A DNA stretch of 44,211 nucleotides, taken from positions 1 through 44,211 of IMG/VR virus record IMGVR_UViG_3300023175_000076. One strand, 5' to 3'. The notes beneath the pieces are model-generated. The model worked only from the letters and a program-made list of their open reading frames with translations. It searched no databases and was not told the origin of the DNA. Shown piece by piece: positions 7,660 through 15,980 of this stretch; position 1 is the first letter of the stretch; every line of letters begins with the position of its first letter. The position numbers were made by a program, and so were the translations under genes. The DNA is from a virus.

Positions 7660-8040
7660 ATGAAATTGACAGAATCAACTTTTCTGTTGTATGCGGCTAA
7701 AAATTATGAAAATCCTCAGTGTTCTGACATATCTGAATTTGAGGATGACCTAAAAAGATTTCAGTATGTTCGTAAATTGTTTGTTAGGTATAAACAAGAC
7801 GGAGATCTGAAAGAAAGGTTGATTCTAAACCACTTAATTGTGATTTATAATGTTTTTGGACCTGAAGCATCAAATATGCTATTTTTAAAATTAAAAGAGT
7901 ACCATGATTGTTTAAAACCATTTGTAGAATATTTAAACTTCATGCCAGAGTTAATTGAATATGAAAATGCAGCTATACCTAAAGGTAATATAATAGCTGA
8001 TAATTTTGTAGAAGCAAAACTTAGAGGAACGTGGTCGTGA
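7660..8040 (+). CDS. Conserved T4-like phage protein of unknown function
   Basis: This 126-residue, mostly helical protein begins MKLTESTFLLYAAKNYENPQ and includes EFEDDLKRFQYVRKLFVRY and LNHLIVIYNVFGPEA. I recognise it as a family found in many marine T4-like phages just upstream of the next gene, but its function is unknown (possibly DUF7207; I could not check). It has no clear Shine-Dalgarno. Its stop overlaps the GTG start of the next gene, so the two are probably translated together. Confidence 0.6.
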   Translation: MKLTESTFLLYAAKNYENPQCSDISEFEDDLKRFQYVRKLFVRYKQDGDLKERLILNHLIVIYNVFGPEASNMLFLKLKEYHDCLKPFVEYLNFMPELIEYENAAIPKGNIIADNFVEAKLRGTWS

Positions 8041-9158
8041 TTGTCGATCTATTTTTAGTATATCAATTTGTACGTAGACTTGCTACTCCATTCGATAAAT
8101 GGGAAGCTTATAAGCTAGGCATTATCGATGAAAAGGGTAAAGTTCTTATTAAACGTAAGAATTTTACTATGAAAAAACAAGAGGATGCTTGGGGAAGATT
8201 TGATATACTTGTAGCAAACATTAAAAAATTGCTAGGAAAAGTTCCTGGTGGTTCTTCTAGAATAGCTTCATACGCTGCAGCACTATATTTAATTAAAGAA
8301 CATAAAGCTTTTACCGAAGGATCTACCTTAACAGAAAGTATGTCTGATGAGGATTTAGAAGCAATCGCTAATAATTTTTATAATCGATATGATTATTATA
8401 ACACGTTAGCTGAGAACGTCAACCAAAACATTCATCCAGCCGTAATAAAAGCTTATAAGAATTCTCGAAATGCCGAACATAGAGATGGAGAGTACGGTAC
8501 GACCTCTACTAGGAGAGCTGTTACAAGAACTGCAAATACTTTATCTAAAAAAATTAAACAGCATCACCCAGATCTTGATATGCAAGGTAAAATTAATCTT
8601 CGCACTCAATTACAAAACATGAAAGAAGACGCCGCCGAGGCAGATGATCTTGAAGAAGCTCGTGTCCGCTGGAAAAAAGCTGGACCAAATGGCGAAATAC
8701 AAGCTACTATCGGTGGCAAAAAATATCAAATAGAAAAATCACTAGACCATAATGAACGTCATAAAGGCGAGTGGAAAGTTATGGTTTGGGATAAGCGTAG
8801 AAACAGCTGGGAGTGGGAAACCACTGAGTACGGTAAAGCTAATGCAAAAGATTGGATTATGAATAAGCATGGTCTAAGTGAAGAAGCCATGAACATGCGC
8901 AATATGGCACTAATTAATAAGATTAAAAAATCTGGAGTTGTCAAATCTGGATCTATGTCAAAAGATGAGAAAAAGCCCGTAACAAACAAAGTTAATACAA
9001 AACCTAAGTTGGAAGAAGAACCAGCAAACAATGTAGGTTCTGGAAACATTGCGGGTATGGATGGTTCTGGAATATCGCAAGCTGCTCAAAAGCGATGGAC
9101 ATCAAAGAACAAATCTAAAAAGAAAAATTTGAGAAATATTATAGGTAATAGACTTTAA
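8037..9158 (+). CDS. Conserved T4-like late protein with gp21-like site
   Basis: I choose GTG 8037, overlapping the upstream TGA, because AGAGGA is about eight bases upstream; GTG 8031 is an alternative. The product has 373 residues. Residues 1-90 form a conserved helical domain (LVYQFVRRLATPFDKW, KVPGGSSRIASYAAALYL) that I associate with marine T4-like phages. LTE|S after residue 100 fits the gp21 rule. The remainder is basic and low in hydrophobics, with a probable small beta domain (VRWKKAGPNGEIQATIGGKK) and a lysine-rich end. This layout suggests an N-terminal assembly domain released from a packaged C-terminal part. Function is unknown. Confidence 0.6.
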   Translation: MIVDLFLVYQFVRRLATPFDKWEAYKLGIIDEKGKVLIKRKNFTMKKQEDAWGRFDILVANIKKLLGKVPGGSSRIASYAAALYLIKEHKAFTEGSTLTESMSDEDLEAIANNFYNRYDYYNTLAENVNQNIHPAVIKAYKNSRNAEHRDGEYGTTSTRRAVTRTANTLSKKIKQHHPDLDMQGKINLRTQLQNMKEDAAEADDLEEARVRWKKAGPNGEIQATIGGKKYQIEKSLDHNERHKGEWKVMVWDKRRNSWEWETTEYGKANAKDWIMNKHGLSEEAMNMRNMALINKIKKSGVVKSGSMSKDEKKPVTNKVNTKPKLEEEPANNVGSGNIAGMDGSGISQAAQKRWTSKNKSKKKNLRNIIGNRL

Positions 9159-9169
9159 GGAGACAAATT

Positions 9170-9568
9170 ATGGCTAAAGGCAGAATTAAAAAGAGAGTTG
9201 CTAAAGCAGTTGATAAATTAGCTGATAAACTTGAAAAACCAGATGCTATTGATGAAGCAATTCACGACGATATTCAAAATGGCAAAATTGAAGCAGCAAT
9301 GGCAGCAATGGCCGCGGAAGAACCAGCGCCAGCACCAAAACCTGCTCCAAAACCTAAAGCCGCGCCTGTGCCAAAAGCTACTACATCAAGAGTATTGAAA
9401 AGAGGATCTACCGGTCCTGACGTGGCAGCAATTCAACAAGCATTGGGCGTTGTCGAAGATGGATTTAGTTTTGCAACACAAGTTGCTGTACAAAACTTTC
9501 AAAGACGTGCTGGAATGCCTGTTACTGGTATCGCAGACGCTGAGACTCAAGCTAAAATACTCGGATAG
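9170..9568 (+). CDS. Peptidoglycan-binding domain protein
   Basis: This 132-residue protein starts just after AAGGAG. Residues 1-50 are a charged helix. Residues 51-70 are a Pro/Ala/Lys linker (PAPAPKPAPKPKAAPVP). Residues 74-132 are a PG_binding_1 domain with the typical pattern LKRGSTGPDVAAIQQALG, FSFATQVAVQNFQRRAG and TGIADAETQAKIL. Such domains anchor lytic enzymes or virion proteins to peptidoglycan. There is no catalytic domain or signal peptide, so it may be a virion or injected protein rather than an endolysin. The spanin genes lie just downstream. Confidence 0.8.
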   Translation: MAKGRIKKRVAKAVDKLADKLEKPDAIDEAIHDDIQNGKIEAAMAAMAAEEPAPAPKPAPKPKAAPVPKATTSRVLKRGSTGPDVAAIQQALGVVEDGFSFATQVAVQNFQRRAGMPVTGIADAETQAKILG

Positions 9569-9576
9569 TATAAATA
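9569..9576 (+). promoter_or_regulatory. T4-type late promoter octamer TATAAATA
   Basis: A perfect late octamer starts one base after the upstream stop and 36 bases before the gp67 ATG. The gene it drives is a head-assembly gene, which fits late expression. Confidence 0.8.
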
Positions 9577-9604
9577 GACAATAGAACTTAACAAGGAGAC
9601 TATT

Positions 9605-9823
9605 ATGTCATTAGAAAAAATTATTAAAGAGGCAGTCGAAGGAAATCCTCTTAACATGAAAGAAGCATTTAAGGAAGAAATGGAAGCAAGAGTACTTGCA
9701 GCCATTGAAGCAAAATACGAAGCCATGATCGCGGAAGAATCAGACGAAGATGAAGATGAGGATGACGAAGATCAAGACGATGACGATGATGATGACGAAG
9801 ATGAGGACGAGGACGAAGATTAA
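9605..9823 (+). CDS. 67: Prohead core protein gp67 (PIP)-like
   Basis: This 72-residue protein has an N-terminal helix with the pattern IIKEAVEGNPLNMKEAF then MEARVLAAIEAK, followed by an almost purely Asp/Glu tail (45-72). T4 gp67, a prohead core protein cleaved by gp21, has the same design: about 80 residues, a helical N-terminus and a long D/E-rich tail. It starts nine bases after AAGGAG and behind a perfect late promoter. In T4 gene 67 lies between genes 20 and 21; here it is elsewhere and on the opposite strand to gene 21. Low-complexity tails can mislead, but the helix pattern also agrees. Confidence 0.65.
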   Translation: MSLEKIIKEAVEGNPLNMKEAFKEEMEARVLAAIEAKYEAMIAEESDEDEDEDDEDQDDDDDDDEDEDEDED

Positions 9824-9837
9824 GTCCTTGACTAACT

Positions 9838-10287
9838 GTGGCTAAATTATATCTTATTATTATCATATTAGGCATTTTAGGTGGCGGTGGTTACGCGGCT
9901 AAATCGTATTACGAATGGTCGGAAGCAACTATCGCTACTTTGCGTGAAAATAATATTAAGTTAAAAGACGCTGCAGAAACTTTACAAGCAACTGTCGAAA
10001 AAATGGCAGCTGACCAAAAGAAAAATGAAGAGTTAAATAGAGATTTAACCAAACGATTGCAACAGTCTCAAGAACATCTAGATAAATTGAGAGGCGCATT
10101 TGCAAAAATCGATTTAACTATGGAGGCATTAACCGATGCACAAGGACTTGAAGATAGGGTTAACAGAGCGGTGGACAGACTTATTGGCTGGATTGCCGAT
10201 GAAACTAATCCTAATCCTATCGCTGACGACGCTACTGACGGCGTGCGGGATGAGAACGCCGGAACCGGAAGTAGTAGTAACAACTGA
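9838..10287 (+). CDS. Putative i-spanin (Rz-like inner-membrane lysis protein)
   Basis: The start is GTG 9838. This 149-residue protein has one N-terminal membrane segment (residues 4-20, LYLIIIILGILGGGGYA), then a long coiled coil (about 25-100) and a flexible acidic C-terminus. That is the topology of inner-membrane spanins, which span the periplasm and join an outer-membrane lipoprotein to fuse the membranes at lysis. The next gene, a lipoprotein with a lipobox, starts inside this gene in another frame, as in the lambda Rz/Rz1 and related pairs. The sequence itself is not closely similar to Rz; the call rests on topology and arrangement. Confidence 0.65.
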   Translation: MAKLYLIIIILGILGGGGYAAKSYYEWSEATIATLRENNIKLKDAAETLQATVEKMAADQKKNEELNRDLTKRLQQSQEHLDKLRGAFAKIDLTMEALTDAQGLEDRVNRAVDRLIGWIADETNPNPIADDATDGVRDENAGTGSSSNN

Positions 10288-10576
10288 ATATCAAGAGCAG
10301 AACATTCCTATTCAAGAACACCCTAAAGGTGTTGAATGGAATCCAGTCCCTTGGTTTGTCATAACTGAAGATAATCTCGAAGAAAAAATTAAAGAGATCG
10401 AGGGCTCAACTGGTAATGTAGTTATTTTTGCTATTACACCAAAAGGTTATGAAAACCTTGCAATTGGTATTGCTGAACTTCGAAGATATATTAAAGACCA
10501 ACAAGCCATTATAGCATATTATGAGGAAGCATTATCGCCAGATGAACCGGCGGCTCCAAGTCCTTCTACTGAATAA
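10199..10576 (+). CDS. Putative o-spanin (Rz1-like outer-membrane lipoprotein)
   Basis: I start at ATG 10199, giving 125 residues, because it begins directly with a lipoprotein signal: MKLILILSLTTLLTAC, where LLTAC is a lipobox and Cys16 would be lipidated. A longer frame from 10136 would hide this signal. The mature part (EYQEQNIPIQEHPKGVEWN, then PVPWFVIT and a C-terminal helix) is larger than lambda Rz1. It overlaps the i-spanin gene by 89 bases in a different frame, the classic embedded spanin layout. Confidence 0.7.
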   Translation: MKLILILSLTTLLTACGMRTPEPEVVVTTEYQEQNIPIQEHPKGVEWNPVPWFVITEDNLEEKIKEIEGSTGNVVIFAITPKGYENLAIGIAELRRYIKDQQAIIAYYEEALSPDEPAAPSPSTE

Positions 10577-10579
10577 ATA
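10572..10579 (+). promoter_or_regulatory. Late promoter-like octamer AATAAATA
   Basis: It differs from the T4 octamer at the first base and overlaps the o-spanin stop. It lies 33 bases before the ATG at 10613, the same spacing as the variant octamer at 6688. Confidence 0.45.
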
Positions 10580-10612
10580 TAATTCAATAAAGATAACAGG
10601 ATAAGAGCTATA

Positions 10613-11077
10613 ATGGATGAAGATTTTAAGACTGATTTAGCAGTCATTAAACGCGATATAAATCAAATTAATAAAATTTTTTCCAAAGTAGATAAATCGC
10701 TCGAAGTGATGGCTGATTTATCAAAGCAAGTTGCTGTGCATGAAGAGATATTAAAAAATCTTCAGACAGACATAACAGAGCACCGTGAAGACGATATTTC
10801 ACGTTCAGCGATTATGGCCGACCGCTTAGAACAATATCGTATTTCATCAAAAGAAGATCACGCGCGTTTAGCAGAAGATAGCAGAAAAAATCGTGCTGAA
10901 AGAAATGCCGAAATTATGACAGAATTACATAAAATGAATGGAGCCCTAGATTCAAGGTTGACAAAGCTCGACGAACGTATTAAGATACTAGAGAATTGGA
11001 AATGGTATATGATGGGTCTAGGCGCAATTATGATATTTCTTGCTATGCAAATAAATTGGTCGGGAGTATTACAATAA
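10613..11077 (+). CDS. Coiled-coil protein with C-terminal membrane anchor, possibly XhlA-like lysis protein
   Basis: This 154-residue protein is almost wholly helical and charged for residues 1-128. It then has one membrane segment near 131-148 (MMGLGAIMIFLAMQ) flanked by Trp. The last coiled-coil turn LDERIKILENWKWYM is similar to haemolysin XhlA-type proteins, which work with phage holins. It directly follows the spanin pair and appears to have its own late-type promoter, so a holin-like or lysis-timing role is reasonable but unproven. Another possibility is a virion-associated membrane protein. Confidence 0.5.
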   Translation: MDEDFKTDLAVIKRDINQINKIFSKVDKSLEVMADLSKQVAVHEEILKNLQTDITEHREDDISRSAIMADRLEQYRISSKEDHARLAEDSRKNRAERNAEIMTELHKMNGALDSRLTKLDERIKILENWKWYMMGLGAIMIFLAMQINWSGVLQ

Positions 11078-11080
11078 TGG

Positions 11081-11109
11081 TTGACATTCGTTCTTAAATA
11101 GTTTATATT
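11081..11109 (+). promoter_or_regulatory. Sigma70-like promoter (upstream of tandem pair)
   Basis: TTGACA at 11081-11086 and TATATT at 11104-11109 are separated by 17 bases. A Shine-Dalgarno-like AAGGAACT follows near 11119 with no long gene behind it. A 16-base copy of this -35 region recurs at 11129-11144, making a tandem pair before the primase gene. Confidence 0.65.
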
Positions 11110-11136
11110 GACTACCAAAAGGAACTATAATAATGG

Positions 11137-11164
11137 TTGACATTGGACCAGATCCTATTATAAT
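11137..11164 (+). promoter_or_regulatory. Sigma70-like promoter of the primase gene
   Basis: TTGACA at 11137-11142 and a perfect TATAAT at 11159-11164 with a 16-base spacer (TAATAT at 18 bases is also possible). It lies 33 bases before the primase ATG. The bases around its -35 duplicate those of the promoter at 11081. Confidence 0.7.
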
Positions 11165-11196
11165 ATAATCTATATTTTACATGAACTCGGTGATAA

Positions 11197-12213
11197 ATGG
11201 TAGACTTTACAGATCTAAAATATGCTCAGATGCTTTCGGGCAGACTTGACAATTTTAGAATAAAAAACACAAATCCCTACAAAATTAATTTCAGGTGTCC
11301 TGTATGTGGTGATTCTCAAAAATCCCGCAGTAAGGCACGTGGATGGTTACTAGAACGTGATAATAAATTTTCATATTATTGCCATAATTGTGGCACGTCT
11401 CAAGGTTTCTCGTTCTTTCTAAAGGGTGTCGATCAGCTAATATATAATGATTATGTATCTGAAAAGTTTATAAACAAAGCTAACAACGAACCTAAAGAAA
11501 CTAAAACCGACGACTCATTATTTAAAACAGAAACACCAAAGTTTAATAAGAGTTGCCCATTAAAAAAGATTAAAAAGGTTAGTCAATTAAAACATGACCA
11601 TCCAGTTAAAAAATATATTCAACAAAGAAAAATACCGACTCAACATCATTATCGTTTATATTATGCTAGGCATTTTAAAACTTGGATTAATAGTGTATTA
11701 CCTGGAAAGTTTGAAAATGTAGGCAAAGATGAGCCAAGACTTATCATTCCTTTTATAGATAGTAATAGAAATTGCTTTGGCGTATCTGCTCGTGGATTTG
11801 ATCCCAAAGGAATTAGATATATAACTATAATGTTTGAAGAAAGACCAAAGATTTTTGGTTTAGATAAAGTAGATTTCAGCCAACCTTATTATATTACAGA
11901 AGGTGCTATTGACAGTATGTTCCTTGAAAACGCTGTTGCGATGGCTGGTGCTGAAGGTAATACAAAAGGAGTAGAACAACCGGAAAATGCAATCTTTGTT
12001 TTTGACGCTGAGCCTCGAAACAAAGAAATCCATAAACGTATGGAAAAAGTTATTAAGAATGGTTATAAGATATGTATATGGCCTTCTGAACTTCCTGGAA
12101 AAGACATTAATGAAATGTATTTGTCAGGATTAAACCCAGAAAAAATTATTGAAGAAAATACTTATCAAGGCTTACAAGCTGAATTGAAATTTGCCGAGTG
12201 GCGAAAAGTTTAA
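11197..12213 (+). CDS. 61: DNA primase, T4 gp61 family
   Basis: The length of 338 residues matches T4 gp61 (342). The N-terminal zinc ribbon has C34 and C37 (CPVCGDS) and C62 and C65 (CHNC), with the conserved KSRSKARGW between them. The TOPRIM-like catalytic part has YITEGAIDS (232-240, with E235 and D239) and FVFDAEPRN (267-275, with D270). gp61 makes the pentaribonucleotide primers for lagging-strand synthesis together with helicase gp41. Two tandem sigma70-like promoters precede it, so expression is early. Confidence 0.92.
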   Translation: MVDFTDLKYAQMLSGRLDNFRIKNTNPYKINFRCPVCGDSQKSRSKARGWLLERDNKFSYYCHNCGTSQGFSFFLKGVDQLIYNDYVSEKFINKANNEPKETKTDDSLFKTETPKFNKSCPLKKIKKVSQLKHDHPVKKYIQQRKIPTQHHYRLYYARHFKTWINSVLPGKFENVGKDEPRLIIPFIDSNRNCFGVSARGFDPKGIRYITIMFEERPKIFGLDKVDFSQPYYITEGAIDSMFLENAVAMAGAEGNTKGVEQPENAIFVFDAEPRNKEIHKRMEKVIKNGYKICIWPSELPGKDINEMYLSGLNPEKIIEENTYQGLQAELKFAEWRKV

Positions 12214-12226
12214 GGAGAAAAATACA

Positions 12227-12913
12227 TTGCATGCACGTCTCATCTCATATTCCCAACCCGTGGGTCGGATCCACGCAGGAGAACTTGCTTACTCGGGATT
12301 GGATAACATCCAGGACCTCATCGCGTATTGCGCCCGTGTCTCCAATCCATCAAACCAAGCTAACACCAAGACAACGGCAAAGTTACTTGACTATCTCATC
12401 AAGCACAAACACTGGAGCCCATTCGAAATGGCAAGCGCCTGCCTCGAAGTCGACACCACAAGAGATATTGCCCGACAGCTCCTCCGACACCGCTCCTTCT
12501 CGTTCCAAGAGTTTTCTCAGCGGTATGCTGACATCCGTGATCTTGATGACAATTTTGTAATTCGTGACGCTCGGATGCAAGATCCAAAAAATCGTCAGAA
12601 CAGTATTAGTGTCGATGATAAAGAACTTCAACAACAATGGGAAGGTTATCAGCAAGGGGTTATTAATGCAGCAAAACAAGCCTATAACTGGGCCATCGAA
12701 AACGGTATCGCTAAAGAACAGGCTCGAGCAGTACTACCGGAAGGTAATACTGTCTCCCGACTTTATGTCAATGGTACTATTCGTAGCTGGATTCATTATA
12801 TTGAGTTACGTTCTGCTAATGGTACTCAACTTGAGCACATGGAACTAGCGGTTGCGATTGCTGATGCCATTGCTCAGATATATCCTGGCGTATCTAACGT
12901 TATAACTAAATAA
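12227..12913 (+). CDS. thyX: Flavin-dependent thymidylate synthase ThyX
   Basis: The signature RHRSFSFQEFSQRY (87-100) is the ThyX motif RHRxxSxxxxSQR, which binds FAD and dUMP. ThyX makes dTMP from dUMP using methylenetetrahydrofolate and NADPH. I start at TTG 12227 because AAGGAG ends nine bases upstream and the product (228 residues) then begins as ThyX proteins usually do; the frame stays open back to 12191. T4 itself uses the unrelated enzyme Td. The first 300 bases are clearly richer in G and C, with codons such as CTC, ATC and CCC, than the second half or the neighbours. This suggests a recombination joint within the gene. Confidence 0.93.
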   Translation: MHARLISYSQPVGRIHAGELAYSGLDNIQDLIAYCARVSNPSNQANTKTTAKLLDYLIKHKHWSPFEMASACLEVDTTRDIARQLLRHRSFSFQEFSQRYADIRDLDDNFVIRDARMQDPKNRQNSISVDDKELQQQWEGYQQGVINAAKQAYNWAIENGIAKEQARAVLPEGNTVSRLYVNGTIRSWIHYIELRSANGTQLEHMELAVAIADAIAQIYPGVSNVITK

Positions 12914-13034
12914 ATTTTGTTTTTAATTTTTGAAATCCTAAGATGCAAATAAATAATTTCAATAATCCATACATAATAACAATAAAGGCTGCCATTTGGG
13001 TGGCCCAAAAACTTTCACTCTAGAGAGAGGTCCC

Positions 13035-14315
13035 ATGATGCTCCAATCAACTCCCCCGGAAATTTTAAAAACAGTACATTACGTGACTAAACGTAATGGA
13101 CAAACTGAACCCTTTGATGAAAATAAGATTAGCAGCGCAGTTGCAAAAGCTATGAGATCTATTGGGATGAGAAGTAAATTACTTCCGGGTGAAGTTGCTT
13201 TGGAGGCAACTGAAATACTAAATACTGATTCAGAGGATGCCATTGTTGATGTAGATACAGTACATAGAACAGTGGAGAACGTAATCATGGACATGGGACT
13301 ACACGACTTAGCACGCGACTATATCCTATTTCGTTATAATAATCAGCCAAATATTTTCCGTAAACGTACAAATCTTAAGCCATATGAGTATCCACAATTG
13401 GTAGAATTTACCGATGCTATTCGTCACTCATATTGGGTACATACGGAGTTTAATTATTCAGCTGATATTCAAGATATGAAAGTTCGTATGACGCCTGATG
13501 AAGTTGATATTGTGAAAAAAGCAATGTTGGCTATTTCTCAAATTGAGGTAGCGGTAAAAACATTCTGGGCTAAAATTGGTGACAAGTTTCCAAAGCCAGA
13601 AGTGCAAGCAGTTGGTGTAACCTTTGGCGAGTCTGAAGTTCGTCATGCAGATGCTTATTCTAACCTTATTGAGATTATGGGACTCAATAATGAGTTTGAA
13701 AAAGTAGTTGAAGTTCCTGCAATGAAAAAGCGAATTGCTTACCTTGAACAGTCAATTGCTCAGCCAGTAGATGATAAAGACTATTTCCATAAAATTATTC
13801 TTTTCTCTATGTTTGTTGAGAACGTATCTTTGTTCTCACAGTTCCTAATTATGATGTCCTTTAATAAGCACAAGAACCTATTAAAAGGTATCTCAAACGC
13901 TGTTGAAGCTACGTCAAAAGAAGAAGATATTCACGCCCGTTTTGGATTTGAATTAGTGAATATTATTAAAGAAGAAAACCCTGATTGGTTTGATAAAGAT
14001 AGTATTAATGAAGTGAATAGACTATGCCGTGAAGCATTTAAAGCAGAGTCCGCAATTGTTGATTGGATTTACGGAGACTCTGATTTAGATTTCCTCCCAA
14101 AAGCAACAGTAAAAGAATTCCTTAAACATCGTTTCAACCAGTCTTTACAGGCTATTGATATGAAGCCTTTATATGAGGTAGACCGAAATGTTGTGAAAAC
14201 AACTGATTGGTTTATTGAAGAAATTTTGAGCACAAAGAATATTGACTTCTTTGTTAAACGCTCAACTGCATATTCTAAAAAGACAAAAGCATTCACCGAA
14301 GACGATTTATTTTAA
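13035..14315 (+). CDS. nrdB: Class I ribonucleotide reductase beta subunit with N-terminal ATP-cone
   Basis: I start at ATG 13035 (or 13038), just after GAGAGAGG, giving 426 residues. Residues 12-97 form an ATP-cone (YVTKRNGQTEPFDENKI, later DTVHRTVENVI), the allosteric domain normally found on NrdA. The rest is a ferritin-like NrdB. Probable metal ligands are E171, E201, H204, E262, E297 and H300, with Tyr208 at the radical position (EVRHADAY). The tail ends DDLF as usual for binding NrdA. A cone on NrdB is known from a few bacterial enzymes, where dATP shuts the enzyme off by tetramerising NrdB. The downstream NrdA lacks a cone, which fits this arrangement. Confidence 0.9.
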   Translation: MMLQSTPPEILKTVHYVTKRNGQTEPFDENKISSAVAKAMRSIGMRSKLLPGEVALEATEILNTDSEDAIVDVDTVHRTVENVIMDMGLHDLARDYILFRYNNQPNIFRKRTNLKPYEYPQLVEFTDAIRHSYWVHTEFNYSADIQDMKVRMTPDEVDIVKKAMLAISQIEVAVKTFWAKIGDKFPKPEVQAVGVTFGESEVRHADAYSNLIEIMGLNNEFEKVVEVPAMKKRIAYLEQSIAQPVDDKDYFHKIILFSMFVENVSLFSQFLIMMSFNKHKNLLKGISNAVEATSKEEDIHARFGFELVNIIKEENPDWFDKDSINEVNRLCREAFKAESAIVDWIYGDSDLDFLPKATVKEFLKHRFNQSLQAIDMKPLYEVDRNVVKTTDWFIEEILSTKNIDFFVKRSTAYSKKTKAFTEDDLF

Positions 14316-14324
14316 GGAAAAGAA

Positions 14325-15980
14325 ATGGAAAAATATTATTGGTTAAACGAAGATTCGCGCACTTTTTTGTCTCGCGGTTATTTGGCTGAAGGCGAGACTC
14401 CTGAGCAGCGCATTCGCGATATCGCAGAAAAAGCAGAAGAATATCTTCATGAGGAAGGCTTTGCAGACAAGTTTGTAGATTATATGGCAAGAGGATTTTA
14501 TTCTCTAGCTTCTCCGGTATGGGCAAACTACGGCAAGAAACGTGGTTTGCCTGTATCTTGTTTTGGTTCATATATTGACGACAGTATGCAAGCTATTATG
14601 TTTAGCCACGCCGAGAATGGCATGCTAATGAAAAATGGTGGTGGTACATCGGGATATTTTGGCGCAATTCGTGGGCGCGGCGCTCCTATTCAAGACGCAG
14701 GCGAGTCATCGGGTTCAGTTCACTTTATGCAGTTATTTGATACTCTTGCATCTGTTGTGTCACAAGGTTCCGTCCGCCGTGGTTTCTTTGCAGCCTATCA
14801 AAATATTGAACATCCAGATGCTGACGAGTTTTTGGATATTGCTACAGAAGGCAATCCTATCCAAGGACTAACAACTGGCATTACAGTATCTGACCAGTTC
14901 ATTGAAGATATGAAAGCTGGGGATAGTCAAAAGCGTGCATTATGGGCAAAGGTACTACAACGTCGTTCTGAGGTTGGTTTTCCATATATCCTATTCTCTG
15001 ATAATGTTAACAATGGTCGCCCTCAAGTCTATAAAGACAAAGATATGCGAGTTCATGCATCTAATATGTGTGCTGAGATTGCACTACCATCATCCCATGA
15101 AGAAACATTCACTTGTGTTCTATCATCAATTAATGTGCTGCATTGGGATGAGATTAAAGAAACTGATGCTATTGAGACTATGACTAAATTCCTTGATACT
15201 GTTTGTGAAGAGTTTATTCGTAAAACAGAAGGTCAGATTTATATGAAACGTGCTCGTGATTTTGCTATGAACCACCGCGCACTTGGTGCTGGTATTCTTG
15301 GTTGGCACTCATATCTACAGTCCAAAATGATTGCATTTGAGTCAAGTGAAGCTGCTCAACTGAACCATGAAATTGCACAAACTTTGCGTGAAAGATCACA
15401 CGCTGCATCTCGTGAATTGGCTAAAAAGTTTGGCGAACCAGCAGTACTTGAAGGTTACGGAATGCGCAATACTACAACAATGGCTATTGCTCCAACCAAA
15501 TCGTCAAGCTTTATTCTTGGCCAAGTATCACAATCTATTGAGCCAGAGTTCTCTAACTGTTATGTTAAAGACCTTGCCAAAATGAAAGTAACAATTAAAA
15601 ATCCATACCTTGAAAAACTGCTAAAAGAAAAAGGTGAGGATAAAGACGAAGTATGGGAGTCAATACGTAATGCTGATGGCTCAGTACAACATCTTGATAT
15701 TTTAACTGAGGATGAAAGAGCAGTATTTAAAACATTCTCTGAAATTAACCCTGAAAGAATTATTGATCAAGCTGCTATTCGTCAGCAATATATCGATCAA
15801 TCTCAGAGTTTAAACCTTATGTTAGATCCTGACATGTCAGTTAAAGAAATTAACCAGCTTTATCTATATGCGTGGGAAATGGGTATAAAAAGTTTGTATT
15901 ACAGCTATTCAATGTCTGCGGCGCAATCTTTGACTCGTAAGCGTGTTATGGCAGAAGGGTGTGCAGCCTGCGAAGCGTGA
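14325..15980 (+). CDS. nrdA: Class I ribonucleotide reductase alpha subunit lacking the ATP-cone
   Basis: This 551-residue catalytic subunit reduces ribonucleoside diphosphates for phage DNA synthesis. Active-site residues are all visible: Cys79 (PVSCFGS) and Cys264 (FTCVLSSIN) as the redox pair, and N247-M-C249-A-E251 for radical chemistry. Tyr525-Tyr526 (LYYSYS) serve radical transfer, and the C-terminal pair C546 and C549 (CAAC) accepts electrons from glutaredoxin. The protein starts directly at the catalytic domain and is about 200 residues shorter than E. coli NrdA, so the N-terminal ATP-cone is missing. It follows nrdB after nine bases with AAGGAAAAG as ribosome site. A glutaredoxin lies at 25428. 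Confidence 0.93.
   Translation: MEKYYWLNEDSRTFLSRGYLAEGETPEQRIRDIAEKAEEYLHEEGFADKFVDYMARGFYSLASPVWANYGKKRGLPVSCFGSYIDDSMQAIMFSHAENGMLMKNGGGTSGYFGAIRGRGAPIQDAGESSGSVHFMQLFDTLASVVSQGSVRRGFFAAYQNIEHPDADEFLDIATEGNPIQGLTTGITVSDQFIEDMKAGDSQKRALWAKVLQRRSEVGFPYILFSDNVNNGRPQVYKDKDMRVHASNMCAEIALPSSHEETFTCVLSSINVLHWDEIKETDAIETMTKFLDTVCEEFIRKTEGQIYMKRARDFAMNHRALGAGILGWHSYLQSKMIAFESSEAAQLNHEIAQTLRERSHAASRELAKKFGEPAVLEGYGMRNTTTMAIAPTKSSSFILGQVSQSIEPEFSNCYVKDLAKMKVTIKNPYLEKLLKEKGEDKDEVWESIRNADGSVQHLDILTEDERAVFKTFSEINPERIIDQAAIRQQYIDQSQSLNLMLDPDMSVKEINQLYLYAWEMGIKSLYYSYSMSAAQSLTRKRVMAEGCAACEA

Noticed and set aside
12198-12560. A 120-residue frame over the first half of thyX
   Set aside because: It overlaps the clear ThyX frame out of phase and is low-complexity Ser/Thr/Pro; it remains open only because that half is G+C rich.
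12948-12955. AATAAATA before nrdB as a late promoter
   Set aside because: It lies over 80 bases before the start of an early-type gene in AT-rich DNA; chance is likely.
12996-13008. Short hairpin TTGGG-TGG-CCCAA before nrdB as a terminator
   Set aside because: No T run follows and the stem is only five pairs; it could affect nrdB translation but I cannot support that.
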